A stretch of 64,000 bases of DNA from assembly GCA_033032175.1 (NCBI GenBank), contig CM065318.1, positions 13,950,001-14,014,000 of the forward strand, read 5' to 3'. Below, piece by piece: positions 1-10,183 of the stretch. Both the position numbers and the translations under genes were made by a program. Every line of letters begins with the position of its first letter. The stretch's first letter is position 1. This stretch comes from Saturnia japonica (Eukaryota > Arthropoda > Insecta > Lepidoptera > Saturniidae). The notes below the pieces were generated by a model, which made no database searches, was not told the DNA's origin, and saw nothing but the letters and a program-made list of their open reading frames with translations.

Positions 1-511
1 GTGCGGGGTGCGGGGCAAGCGCGAATTTACTACATTGAACTTACTTATTGAAATGTCACTCCTTGACTTTTATTGTGTTTCTCGAGTTGTTTAAACAGTA
101 TCTCAATGCACATGAAGGCATATTTATGAAGTAAAATTTAGCACCGATACGTGTAATTGCAACAAGTGGCCGGCACAGAATGTGAGTAAGAGTGTATGCA
201 CTCGAACGCGTGTTTTAAATAATGTGGTTAAGGCGACGACATCTCTAGTACGTAATACATTATACCTCAATGTTTATTTATACTTGGATTTTTTTTTAAA
301 TATCAGGCTACATGGTCCATATAATGTATGTCAAATTATTTACTTACATCTTAAAATTGTTAATATTACAAGTTCACGCGTAACAATAGATGATTATAGT
401 AGTAAGCAACTTAGTGATGTTGGTTTTTAGCAAATTCGTGATTTTGTCATTTTTGTTATTAGGCCCATAATAATGTGACACTAAAGTTTTATAAGTGTGA
501 CACTGAAGTGT
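1..511. other. AT-rich non-coding DNA, nothing recognised
   Basis: The first bases carry a short G-rich duplication (gtgcggg repeated). The rest is AT-rich with no motif-bearing frame. The 82-codon open frame at 182-430 has no recognisable domain and biased AT-rich codons, so I do not call it a gene. Just before the palindrome at 512, the phrase gtgacact occurs twice. Confidence 0.5.
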
Positions 512-546
512 TTATGTATACTTTATACATTATAAAGTATACATAA
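512..546. repeat. Perfect 16-bp inverted repeat with 3-nt loop
   Basis: Two 16-base arms (512-527 and 531-546) are exact reverse complements, separated by cat. The left arm begins ttatgtatac. The stem is almost all A/T pairs. It may be a decayed terminal repeat or a replication-slippage product. No function is evident. Confidence 0.7.
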
Positions 547-1410
547 GTATTAATTGAATAAAGGTTCTAAATTAGTTATAATTTAACTGAAATGTTATAA
601 TTATTATTGAAGAATGGCATCGGAGTCTGTGGCTAAATATTTTTGAAAATAGATATAGTATATTACATGTAAGTACCTAATTAGGACACTATTATAATAT
701 AAGACTGTAAAGTCCAATTTGTAATATTTAACGACAAATTATAGACAAACGGTTACTTTTAAGACCATGAGAACGCTATAATATATAATCACATTACGAA
801 TTTAAAAAATTAAGGCTTAATAGGTGCAATAAGAAGATATAATTAAATAAATGTTTTTGTTAATGGAACAGGCTTTTAGTTAGAAAATATGTAAACAGAT
901 AAATCAAGCGAGCGAAATGCTTTTAATATGCAGCTCTTTAAAGACCGCGTTTTATTTAAGAGGGGAAGTTTCCTCCTACGTAAATGGGAATATAAAAGGA
1001 GCCGTAGATTTTATGAAACAGGAGTGCCGCAGCCGCACTGATGTGCATCAGTAAATACGTTCGGTAAAGCCAGTATGCTAGAATACTTCATACACACACA
1101 AATAGTTCGTGTTTGTATTTAAGGTACAAACAAAATATATAAAATGTGCATAGGGCACAAGATATTTCTTTGGAGATTGTTTTACTGATTAGTTGTTTTA
1201 AAAAAAGTGACCATACCGTGACTGATGGTAAGCAAAAACAATGGCGACCACCAAGAGCTCAGCAATCCGGCGCCGGTCGTCGCTATACATTATACACTGA
1301 CTGGTTCTGAAACCCAGCTAACCAAAAGTGAGACATTGTGACGGATTTATCGTCATGTATATATATGGTGGTCACAATCCAGAGAGACAATAAAACTGTC
1401 GTTCGTGTTC
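547..1410. other. Non-coding DNA, nothing recognised
   Basis: AT-rich sequence becoming less so from about 1210 to 1380, where ggcgccggtcgtcgc occurs. No frame with a recognisable domain, no RNA gene and no clear repeat boundary were seen. Confidence 0.4.
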
Positions 1411-1430
1411 CCATGACCATGACCATGACC
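1411..1430 (+). repeat. Short tandem repeat (CCATGA)3
   Basis: Three consecutive hexamer copies, followed by a partial unit. It is a simple microsatellite that could be length-polymorphic. Confidence 0.8.
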
Positions 1431-1566
1431 CATACAAACGATAGATGTTGTTTTTTGATCAATTTTTATCCTAAAGAGTTCATATTATAAATGTTATTCA
1501 AAACCGTGTATCCGATTAAATTTTTTCATCGCAATATCTCCGAAGTCACCCTGTTTTTAAACCACT

Positions 1567-1635
1567 TTTCAACCCATTTAAAGGATGCATTTTCAAAAAT
1601 CCTTTGTAAGTGCTCATCTAAATTATATAAGGAAT
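1567..1635 (+). repeat. Interspersed repeat fragment, copy 1
   Basis: The core (caaccc, then a gap, then attttcaaaaatccttt and gtgctc) recurs at 11186-11255 and in weaker form near 2790. The wording resembles the interior of common lepidopteran short repeats. Ends are not defined and there is no coding potential. Confidence 0.55.
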
Positions 1636-1665
1636 TCTTGTCCAATATTTCATGCTTATAGTAGA

Positions 1666-2580
1666 ACCACCCGATATGCGTTGCCTGTCAGTTAGTCATT
1701 AAGAATTTTATTAATTAGATGATAAATATAAAGTGGAGAAGAAAGAACGCCAAACTCCCAATGCACGTAAAGTTTTTAAAAGCCCCCACCGTCTTAGACT
1801 TAAATCTAGATGTCTATTTTAAAGGATTGCTGCTGATGTTATGTGGAATTAAACATAAATTAAAAACATGGAAATCGTCAAAGCCGGATAAACGAAGGCA
1901 CAACATCGATCCAAATATTAAATGAAGGGGTTTGAACAACCGCGAAATGTATGGTGCACGCTCAACATAGCCCACGGGCGGACTGTGCGCTGAATTTAAA
2001 TATCGTTGTGGGTGGATCGATTCACCACGTTGTGACTGCGGTGCTAGAACTCATTCAATTCACGATATCATAGAAGAATGACCACAGACAAGATATAAAT
2101 AACGGCTCTCCCGATGATATATGATCACTTTTACCGACGACGCCATAAAGTGCTGAAAGATTTTAAGTTCAATTAAAAGAGATACTCTATTTAGCCATAC
2201 GATTAAATAAATAAACTACGGTACATGTTGGCAAATAACTCCTAATTCCATAAATTATAAAATGAAATAATTTCACGTCAAACATTAATAAAACATGAGT
2301 TATAAATAATGAGAGACAAAAATAAATCGACGTCCTCAGAAGAACGTGTGAAATCATTTTCACTATTATAATGATTTCGCCTTGGTATAAAAGACGCAAA
2401 GTTCTTTGTGTTCCAACAAAAGAAATATATTAATCATATTATGTTCTGTTCGTATCAAAGGAATAGCAAATATTTTTATCATACTACTAGAAAGAAAGAA
2501 AGAAAGATGTGGTGTATCTATTTAAGGGGATGGAATAACTTTCATGATTTGAAGCTTAACGTTCTTTCGCTTTTTTTTTT
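1666..2580. other. Non-coding DNA with short spurious frames
   Basis: Small open frames occur on both strands (1719-1925 plus, 2187-2399 minus, 2408-2716 plus). None shows a domain, signal peptide or conserved motif. The last runs across a T-tract and into a repeat, which argues against it being a gene. A run of AGAAAG-type units lies near 2490-2508. Confidence 0.5.
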
Positions 2581-2652
2581 TAGAACTGACTATACTGTTA
2601 GCCTTAGGAGCCCTGGAGCCTCTAACGGCTTTTACAGCTTCACCGGACTTGG
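2581..2652 (+). repeat. Short GC-richer repeat, copy 1 of 3
   Basis: The sequence tagaactgactatactgtta, followed by gcctctaacggc and ttttacagcttcaccgg, recurs at 3641-3710 and less exactly at 43055-43140. Each copy follows a T-rich run and contains a small inverted GCC/GGC motif. No match to a named family comes to mind. Confidence 0.65.
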
Positions 2653-2718
2653 GGGCGAGCGGTTAAGGCCCTCAGCCGGGAAAATGTTTTTTCGCTGCTT
2701 CGCAAAATATTTATAACC

Positions 2719-2935
2719 AGCTATGCCCCACAGTTACCCTCGTGTTAGATACGATTTCTTCATACAAATTTTGAACTCCCGTTACATCCTTTTAGGGTGT
2801 TAATTTTTCAAAAATCTATTCTTAGTCTGCCATCTATATACTGCCAACAATAATAACTAGCTGCGTGCCAAATTTCAGCCCAATCCAATCAGTGTTTTGA
2901 GCTTAGAGTTGATAGATCAGTCCGTCAGTCATGGT
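2719..2935 (+). repeat. Lepidopteran-type interspersed repeat
   Basis: The left end reads agctatgccccacag. Further in are ctgcgtgccaaatttcagcc and a gtccgtcagtca run, the usual order in abundant non-autonomous repeats of moths and butterflies. It has no open frame. Boundaries are approximate. Confidence 0.65.
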
Positions 2936-3333
2936 TTCCTTTTATGTATAATACTTAGATAAAGTATTTTTAACGTACTAATGAGGTAAAATATCACGTA
3001 AAAACTTAAAATCAGATAATTCGAGAATATTAATTAGTAAACAAAATTAAATGTTAATCTAAAGATGGAAGCGAAACAAAGAGTTTATTCATTACAAAAG
3101 AGAGCAAAAACTTAAGTAGGGTCGCTCGCGATTCTCTTCGAGGGCTGCAATGGGTACAAGAATGCGACTTTGTTTCGGAGCGGTCTTTGTAAAATGTAAA
3201 GTGAAACGCATAAAGCCCCAACCTCGCTCAGCGGAAGAGCGGGATGTGACGCGGAATGGCGACACTGACATACGATGAAATTGCATTGAATCTGGAACGC
3301 TCTGGCTTATATGCCTTTATGAGTTCCTGGTAC
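2936..3333. other. Non-coding; a less AT-rich block at 3100-3300
   Basis: The block near 3110-3300 contains cgctcagcggaagagcggga and holds a 64-codon minus-strand frame without recognisable motifs. It could be single-copy sequence under constraint or a degraded repeat, and I cannot tell which. Confidence 0.35.
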
Positions 3334-3614
3334 GTGTGGAAATAGATTTTGCATGTTGTTAGTGTGACAAAAATAAAATGGACTTTTGTTGTTAATTAAA
3401 TAAATTAGTTTTTTATTGTTTGTTTATTTGAACTCTCGTATTTGGGCTTTTGTTTCATTTGTACCATTTTTCACACAAAGAGTGGTAAAACATTCTAGTG
3501 AGTGTGGAAATAGAAATTGCATATTGTAAGCGTAAATAAAAAAATGATAATAATAAAAATGAACTTGTAGTTAATTTAATTAATGAAATCGTATTTGGGC
3601 TTTTGTTTTTTGTA
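3334..3614 (+). repeat. Diverged tandem duplication, offset about 168 bp
   Basis: The stretch beginning gtgtggaaatagattttgca (3334) is repeated from 3502 as gtgtggaaatagaaattgca. Both copies continue through similar aataaaaatgaactt-type sequence to cgtatttgggcttttgttt. Copies differ by many substitutions and small indels, so the duplication is old. Confidence 0.7.
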
Positions 3615-3640
3615 CTATAAATTATTTTTTTAGAACTTTT

Positions 3641-3710
3641 TAGAACTGACTACACTGTTAGCCTGAGGGACTCTAAAGCCGCTGCGGCTTTTACAGCTTC
3701 ACCGGACTTG
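3641..3710 (+). repeat. Short GC-richer repeat, copy 2 of 3
   Basis: It shares tagaactgactacactgtta and ttttacagcttcaccggact with the copy at 2581-2652. Between those blocks the sequence differs but keeps a small gccgctgcggc palindrome. It lies only about 1 kb from copy 1, in the same orientation. Confidence 0.65.
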
Positions 3711-4324
3711 AATTGTACTATTAATCATACAAGGGGTGTAAAAATATAATATGGTACCTACACTAGTAGTATGTGTGAATTTAACACAAATAAGTAAATA
3801 ATCTAGCGCCGGTTCGATTAACGGTTTTTGACGTTAACGAAATAATAACATTCAAAGAAAGTGCTTAATGGCCACTTAATATTTCGCATATATATTATAC
3901 ATATTATATTTTGGTGCATAATTTTAATCTGGAAACATATATCAAAATACATTCAATGGATTTCTTACTTTGTGAACGCCGGACCGGTTCTCGGGGCAAT
4001 CAAATACCACGAGAAGTAAAGCAATAAAACTGAGACCGTGATTTAGTCGCAGTCGTTTGGAGGTTAATGGTTTATAAAATGATTTGAAGGTTATAAAGAT
4101 GTAGCTTCAATTGGAAAATTTTCTATTCCAGCGCCATCATAATTTCCTGACGAAATTACTAAATCCTTCATACGATTAAATAACTTTATATATTTCCTAC
4201 TTATTGTAAGTTAATATAGTTTTTAAAGACGAAAGGAAATGGAAACTTATTTTCTTATTATATTGCACGTGTATAAAATCTCGAATCTTATGGTAACCTG
4301 TAAATATAGCAAGCAAGGAAAATA
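3711..4324. other. AT-rich non-coding flank of the LTR element
   Basis: I see no gene, RNA or repeat boundary here. The sequence ends at the target duplication tagtg (4325-4329) that flanks the BEL/Pao insertion. Confidence 0.5.
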
Positions 4325-4329
4325 TAGTG

Positions 4330-4489
4330 TGTTCACTCGTTTTAAAATACAATAAAATCAACATTTCACTGAATTCCGTTATTAGTTTTATTCCAAGATT
4401 GACATAGAGTGATAGATTTAAAAGTGTGACCAAATTAACATAAAAATTACACAGAATATTTTTCTTAATGATACCAATGTTTTCAAACA
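4330..4489 (-). repeat. 3' LTR of the BEL/Pao element (160 bp)
   Basis: It begins TG and ends CA on either strand. By eye it matches 8794-8953 base for base. In element orientation it contains AATAAA (in ggaataaaac), a likely polyadenylation signal. 160 bp is short for this clade, whose LTRs are usually a few hundred bases. Confidence 0.93.
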
Positions 4490-4502
4490 TCTCGCCCACC
4501 AA
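4490..4502 (-). other. Polypurine tract of the BEL/Pao element
   Basis: Immediately inside the 3' LTR the minus strand reads ggtgggcgaga, a purine-rich run in the position expected for plus-strand DNA priming. It is interrupted by two pyrimidines, so it is a modest but correctly placed match. Confidence 0.65.
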
Positions 4503-4716
4503 GAACTTCGTTCTTAAATCAAATTAACAAACAAGAAAAAATCACCAATACCTACTTATTGATATAATTTAAATTCAATCAACATAATTACACAAAGTAA
4601 TAAGCACATAAAATCAACAATCACACATCTAAGCAAATTTATAAAGGCATGCATAAATATAATATACAAATGTTTACATACCAACTCTTTTTTTTTATTA
4701 TTGAAATTTGAAAAAT
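4503..4716 (-). other. 3' untranslated part of the LTR element
   Basis: About 210 nt between the end of the pol frame and the polypurine tract. No integrase or envelope motif is readable in any minus-strand frame, so the deletion removed the whole coding 3' end. A 9-base A run (minus strand) lies near 4689-4697. Confidence 0.6.
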
Positions 4717-5961
4717 TTACGGAACCTTTACAAATTTTAACACACTAAAACCTTTACTTTTTTTTTTTTTTTTTTTTTTTAAATATAATATCCGAGGTGC
4801 TTTTATACAAATGTTAAGTACTTCTTCCATTTCTTTCGTAGTTATAAATGTTATATTTTCTTTAGGTCTACTGTCTTTTGGTAATCTAAATTTCAAAATT
4901 CTTCGACAATATGACCAAATTCTTAAAGCCTTTCTTAAATTCGAAAACTTTTGCCAAACAAAATTTTCAATAGGTTTTACAACTGTGGCTAACAATTTTA
5001 TAGGTTTAATCTCTTCTGTGGTTATAAATTCATTAAAATCTGTCTTATATTTATTCTTTTGAAATAAAAAATCAGGACCATGCCACCACATATCTAACTT
5101 AATCAAATCGCAGCTTGGCAAACCACGCGAAGCAGGGTCTGCAGGATTATTATTTGTAGAAACATGATTCCACTGATGACTATCTAATATGTTTAGAATG
5201 TCTGACACTCAATTGCTAACAAAAGTGGTCCATCTACTTGGTTCACCTTTTATCCACGCTAAAACAACCGTAAAATCAGACCAAGCAAACAGATTAACTT
5301 TAGGTATTCCCATTATCACTGAAACTTCATAAATTAATTTAGCTGCTAGGACAGCTGCACATAGTTCTATTCTTGGAATAGAAATTTGTCTATCAATTGG
5401 CGCAACTTTAGTCTTTGCGGACACCAAATGTACATAAATATTTTCTTTATTATCAATTACTTTAATATATACAACAGCAGCATATGCTGAACTAGATGCA
5501 TCTGCGAAAACATGTAATTCACATGCATAATCTGTTCTATAATTAAGCCAACGAGGAATTTTTATATGCTTTGTATTGCATAAATCTCTTTTAAAAGCAA
5601 TCCACTCATTCAAAAGTTCAGAAGGACGGGTATTATCTCAGCTCAGATTTAATTTCCAGAGCTTTTGCATGAGAATCTTTGATATAACAATGACTGGAGC
5701 TAACCATCCTAATGGATCATACAGCCTACCTATATCCGACAATACCTTTCTCTTAGTAACCACATCTTCAATACCTTCAATTTTATAATTATACTCAAAA
5801 CTATCTGTAATTTTGTTCCAAGAAATTCCCAACACTTTTACTATATTGTCTGTTTTAAATATTATAGTCTCTGTATTTTTTTGTTTTTCACTTTTTATGT
5901 AGTTTAATAAGGTATAGCTGTTTGTACACCATTTCTGTAACTGAAAACCACCTGAGTTCAT
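4717..5961 (-). pseudogene. pol continuation: RT C-terminus and RNase H, broken
   Basis: This continues the upstream gag-pol frame in the same register after a TGA at 5962-5964. Two more TGA codons follow, at 5638-5640 and 5209-5211. The first part has the PLGWLAPV and ILMQKLW wording typical of Pao pol beyond the RT palm. The middle has RNase H-like acidic sites in FADASSSAYAAVVY, IPRIEL and FAWSD. The last part contains WNHVSTNNNPADPASRG, which in this clade precedes the integrase. The frame then enters a lysine run encoded by the A-tract at 4758-4780 and stops at 4717. No HHCC zinc site or DDE integrase core follows. I describe the pieces as they stand and offer no repaired product. Confidence 0.88.
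4758..4780 (-). repeat. 23-base A-tract (minus strand) inside pol
   Basis: An unbroken run of 23 T on the plus strand. It falls just where the integrase should begin and adds a run of lysines to the frame. It looks like the scar of the deletion, either filler or a junction formed on a poly(A) end, but assembly slippage in homopolymers could change its length. Confidence 0.85.
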
Positions 5962-8655
5962 TCAATCATTCATTTCATTAAATATTTGTATAGCATCATT
6001 TTCCTCTTCACATCCAATTAATAAATCGTCCATATAAAAGTCTTTTAAGGTTATTGCTGAAGCAAGAGGAAAATTTTGTTGTTCATCTTTAGCTAATTGT
6101 TGAAGTGATTTTACTGCTAAATATGGAGCACAAGCTGTTCCAAATGTAAGTCTCAACAAACGATAATGTTGTATTGTTTGGTTCGATTCTCGTCTCCAAT
6201 ATATTCTCTCGTAGTCTGTATCGTCTTCATGAACCAGAACTTGTCGATACATTTGAGATAAATCAGCTACTATACAATAAGGATGATATCTCCACCTCAT
6301 CAATATATGACGGAGATCTTGTTGAATTTTAGGTCCAATTAGAAAAGTATCATTTAAGGATATGTTATTCGTACCTTTACAAGAAGCATCGTAGACCACA
6401 CGAAGTTTCGTTGTTTCTCTGTCTTTCTTAATCACAGCATGATGAGGTAGATAGACAGCCTTTGGATTTTTTATTTCTTCAACCTTTGTAATCTCTTCCA
6501 TATGGTTTTGATCAATGTAATCTTCTATAGCTTTGGTATATTCCTTCTGTAAAGTTTTATCTTTATTAAACCTTTTTTCTAATAAATTAAATCTATGTAG
6601 AGCGATTTTGTCTAAACTGTTATTTAGACACCTGGGTTCAGAATTTTTAAAGGGTAAACGAACTTTATATCGTCCATCTTTCTCTCGTATGGTAGTTGTA
6701 TTAAATAACTCTTCACATTTATTCTCATCGCTTGTCATTTTTTTATAAACTTCATTAGGTTCTTTTTCTAGCTCCCAAAATTTCTTCAATATTTCGTCTT
6801 CTTTTACTCTAAGGTGTAAGTTTATAATTTTCTTATGATTAGGATTTTCAATCCGGCCTAATAAAACCCATCCGAGTTGCGTATTTTGTGCAACTGGACC
6901 ACTGTATAAAGGATGTTTCAAAAGACCACTCAAAATGATCTCACTGTATATCTCAACTCCCAGGATAATGTCGATTTTACCAGGTGTTCCGTACTGAGGA
7001 TCGGCTAATGGTAGTGTCTCAATATCTGACCATTCTTTGACCACAACATTATTGGTAGGTAGAAAAGATGTCAAAGAACGTAGCACGAAAGCTTGAACCT
7101 GCACAGAAAAATTGGGAGTTTGGATTGACTCTAAATTAAATAAAACCTTACTTTTAATTTTCATATCACCATCACCTACACCTGAAACAAGACCATTCAT
7201 AGGGATTTTATACAAGCCTAATCTTTGTACTGTGTCTTCGGTTACAAAAGATGCTTCAGAACCCTGATCTATTAAAACTCGAACTATTTCGGAAAACCCA
7301 GATGGGGTTTTGATCTTAGCTAACGCTGTTGCTAGTAGTACTTCACTATTACTCTCCACAGCAAAGTGAGCCAATATCTTTTTCTCATTATCTTGATTAG
7401 AGGACTCTTTGTTGACAGAAACAGCACGAGTTCTTAAATTCTCCGTTGGTGAGGGTCCGCAAGCTGTAGCTCTCTCAATATGTAATAAGGTGTGATGTCT
7501 TCTTCCACAGCGTCGACAATAGGTAGGTCGGTGACAGTTTTTCACATTATGGCTTGAGGCAAAACAATTGAAGCATAGCCCCTTGGATTTTATAAACTCT
7601 ATTCTCTTTTCTGGGGGCTGGCTTTTAAATTGTTCACATTGGAATAATAAATGTTGATTACTGCATTTTACACAAGCGAAATTTTTATTTATATTTGTTT
7701 CTAGTGTGCAGTGATATGACTTCTGTTTTGATCCCATATGTTTATTTACTTTACATTCTTCCAACATTTCCAAACTTCTGAATCTTGTCTCTAAGAAGCT
7801 CACAAGATCGTTCCATGTTGGAAGACTATCAGAATCGCATTGACTCAAGTTTGATTCCCACAATTTTCTAGACTCTATATCCAGTTTTGTTACAATTAAA
7901 TGAATTACGATAGTATCCCATGAATCAACGATTATGCCCAAATTTTTGAGTAATTTTAAGCAAGACGATGTATTATCTAAAATTTCTTTTATTGCGGTCG
8001 AAGATTCAGTTGTTATAATTCTTTGTGCAAATAAACGCTTCATTACTTCATTGACATTATACCTTTTGTTATTATATCTGCGTTTTAATTGATTCCAGGC
8101 TTCTTCATAATTTGTCTCTGTAGTATTAAGGTTCATAAGAAGTTTCTCTGGTTCACCGGACAAGCAACTTTTCAGATAATGTAACTTTTGTACTGGATTT
8201 ATATTATTATTATTGTGTATTAGGGAAACAAACATGTCATGAAACATTTGCCATTCTTCATAACTTCCTTTAAAACTCGGCAATTGGATTTGTGGTAATT
8301 TAACTTCACATAGTGATTGTGATGGAACAGTTATAGTTTTTGAATTGGAGTCTGACTTTTCCGTCAACATTTTAAAATCTTCCTTAAGCTTTGTTTTGTA
8401 ATCCGTATAAATATCGTCGAATTCATAATATACATTGCTTATAAAATACTCGTTTTTCTGTTTTTGTTCTTTTGACACTTTACTGACAATGCCCGAATGT
8501 AAATTCATAAAATCTTTAGAAATTTTCTCTAAATTTTCGAGTTTTGATTCAACGTAAGATTTTGTTATACGTGTTTTCGGCGATTTTTTATAATTCTCGA
8601 AAGCTTTTTTTACCTTTTCTAAATTATCATCTTGCCGCAGATAAAGTGACTCCAT
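5962..8655 (-). pseudogene. Gag-protease-reverse transcriptase frame of BEL/Pao element
   Basis: An 897-codon open frame. Residues 1-100 are charged and probably coiled. Residues 115-280 are the DUF1759 Gag-like region (LPSFKGSYEEWQMFHDMF). CCHC-like knuckles occur at about 328-340, 361-374 (CFNCFASSHNVKNC) and 380-392. A retroviral-type aspartic protease has its catalytic Asp at 463 in LIDQGSEASF. Reverse transcriptase motifs start near 745 with VVYDAS, then ADLSQMYRQ (798-806), and the YMDD catalytic box at 874-877 (plus coordinates 6025-6036). The frame ends at a TGA (5962-5964) only 20 codons after YMDD, inside the RT domain, so the product would lack the rest of RT and RNase H. The first ATG is 138 nt inside the 5' LTR. 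It is called a pseudogene because of the stop and the missing integrase downstream. Confidence 0.92.
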
Positions 8656-8775
8656 TTTGTTCGTATAATTTACAACGTAATAGTTGTACTAGGGATTTTT
8701 TCCAAGTTCACTTCAAACTAAATAAACGAACAAACTGTTCTTTTACACACTATTTATTAATTTGGTTTATTTATT
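8656..8775 (-). other. Leader of the LTR element
   Basis: Non-coding sequence between the primer-binding site and the first gag ATG, about 120 nt. Packaging signals would be expected here, but I cannot identify one. Confidence 0.5.
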
Positions 8776-8793
8776 TCCCGGGTTTCGGCACCA
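8776..8793 (-). promoter_or_regulatory. Primer-binding site for tRNA-Phe
   Basis: Directly adjoining the 5' LTR, the minus strand reads TGGTGCCGAAACCCGGGA. The plus strand is therefore the last 15 bases of insect tRNA-Phe, ending TTTCGGCA, plus CCA: 18 of 18 positions match my memory of the Drosophila tRNA-Phe(GAA) sequence. It would prime minus-strand DNA synthesis. Confidence 0.88.
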
Positions 8794-8953
8794 TGTTCAC
8801 TCGTTTTAAAATACAATAAAATCAACATTTCACTGAATTCCGTTATTAGTTTTATTCCAAGATTGACATAGAGTGATAGATTTAAAAGTGTGACCAAATT
8901 AACATAAAAATTACACAGAATATTTTTCTTAATGATACCAATGTTTTCAAACA
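8794..8953 (-). repeat. 5' LTR of the BEL/Pao element (160 bp)
   Basis: The same 160-base sequence as 4330-4489, with no difference that I can see. As the 5' LTR in element orientation it should hold the promoter, but I see no clear TATA element. The tagtg target duplication follows at 8954-8958. Confidence 0.93.
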
Positions 8954-9100
8954 TAGTGTGTGCTTGTTATGAAATCACATTTTATAATATATAAATAAAT
9001 TCGTTTTCTTCTTATTTAATGGTAATACATATACACAATTATGCCAATGTCTAGTGGTTATAATATTTTTCTTCTTTCTGAGATGAAACAACGCTATAAT

Positions 9101-9312
9101 AAGATGGTGGCTTTCTCGTTAAAACTGTCCAGTGAGTTTTTGTGGACACTTAAAATGCATGCTTCTAGTTATCATTTTTAATTCACTTCAGTTGTGGGGA
9201 CAACAATCTAATTGTATTACATAAAATGCCATCAGTACTACATTATAGGGCCATATAAGTTTATTAATTATAATAAAAATAACATGGCAGATCAAGATCC
9301 AACAAAAACTCT
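9101..9312 (+). repeat. Interspersed repeat with aagatggtggc start, copy 1 of 3
   Basis: It starts aagatggtggctttctcgtt and has aaaactgtcc, then ttcacttcagttgtg, and ends near atcaagatccaacaaaaact. The same order of blocks occurs at 29805-30009 and 45071-45262. It has no coding potential, so it is a non-autonomous family, still unnamed to me. Confidence 0.65.
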
Positions 9313-10183
9313 AAATTTAAATTCAAAAACTATTTTACCTATATCCAAGTACTTTTATTAGAAAGTATCAGATTATATAAAATTGTTATCATTTTCGTTA
9401 ACTGAATTTCAAATTTAAGATTATGATGTTTGGATTTAATTATCTTGTATTTATTATAAATAACTGGATAAAGAAAGCGTCTTGCGTTTAATCGGATTAC
9501 ACACACAACTGCGAATGGAATAAACGTCTGTGCAATTATTTTCAGATTATAAAACGAATATCGGTAGTATGATTTAAAATCATAATTCCAATTCCAATAT
9601 TTCATACATGAGCGGATTGTGTTCAATAAATTAATCACTCTATACGTGCAAAATTTATCCAACACGAAATCATCTGATTCATTCGACCGAAATTGTTTCG
9701 ATGTTTTATGTAAAGTTTATTAATAAACTTTTACGACGTCGAAAATTATTTCGGGAATCTCTTTGATGTGTCTCTAATTTGAAATCTTTTTAGTGTCTCC
9801 ATGATATATAAGATCGTAATGGTGTGACGTTCATAAAATAGTTACAGATTAATAAATATGTATTCCTCACGAGCAACTCACTGGACAAATTTCACAAAAA
9901 AAAAAAAACATGTTCACGATTGAATAAACAACGAAATAAAATAATTTCTCAAACATCGTATTTTTCGTTCAAAGCCATTTAATTTAAGTTCCAAGTGGCT
10001 AGGGGCTGTCACCAGCCTGATTGTTACAGTGTTATAATGAAACATGTTCGGTCATTAGTTACTATTGTAAATCAGACTTGTGAGCTTGCTTTAAATTATT
10101 TACTTTACGATAGTGTAAGCAAGTGTGGTGTTTCACTCACAGACTATTAGGTTAAATGAAAATTATTTTGTATTTCCATACAG
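9313..10183. other. AT-rich non-coding DNA
   Basis: It includes an 11-base A run near 9897-9909. A 108-codon minus-strand frame (9339-9665) is rich in Tyr, Ile and Asn and has no recognisable domain. It ends shortly before a candidate microexon. Confidence 0.4.

Larger units (their letters stand above)
4325..8958 (-). mobile_element. BEL/Pao LTR retrotransposon, full ends, defective interior
   Basis: The element reads on the minus strand: 5' LTR (8794-8953), tRNA-Phe primer site, about 120 nt of leader, one long gag-pol frame, a polypurine tract and 3' LTR (4330-4489). The 5-bp host sequence tagtg occurs at 4325-4329 and 8954-8958, the target-site duplication. The clade is shown by the DUF1759-type Gag region, CCHC knuckles, a protease with an IDQGSEASF motif and a Pao-type reverse transcriptase with YMDD. 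The internal part is only about 4.3 kb because the integrase is gone. Three in-frame TGA codons also break the frame. The LTRs look identical, so it inserted recently, presumably using enzymes from an intact relative. Confidence 0.93.

Noticed and set aside
182..430. 82-codon plus-strand open frame
   Set aside because: AT-rich codons, no domain, no splice or promoter context; frames of this size are expected by chance.
2408..2716. 102-codon plus-strand open frame
   Set aside because: It crosses a T-tract (encoded FFF run) and a dispersed repeat that recurs at 3641, so it is not a conserved protein.
4197..4502. 101-codon minus-strand frame over the 3' LTR
   Set aside because: It is LTR sequence read into host flank; the same wording appears over the 5' LTR at 8757-8954.
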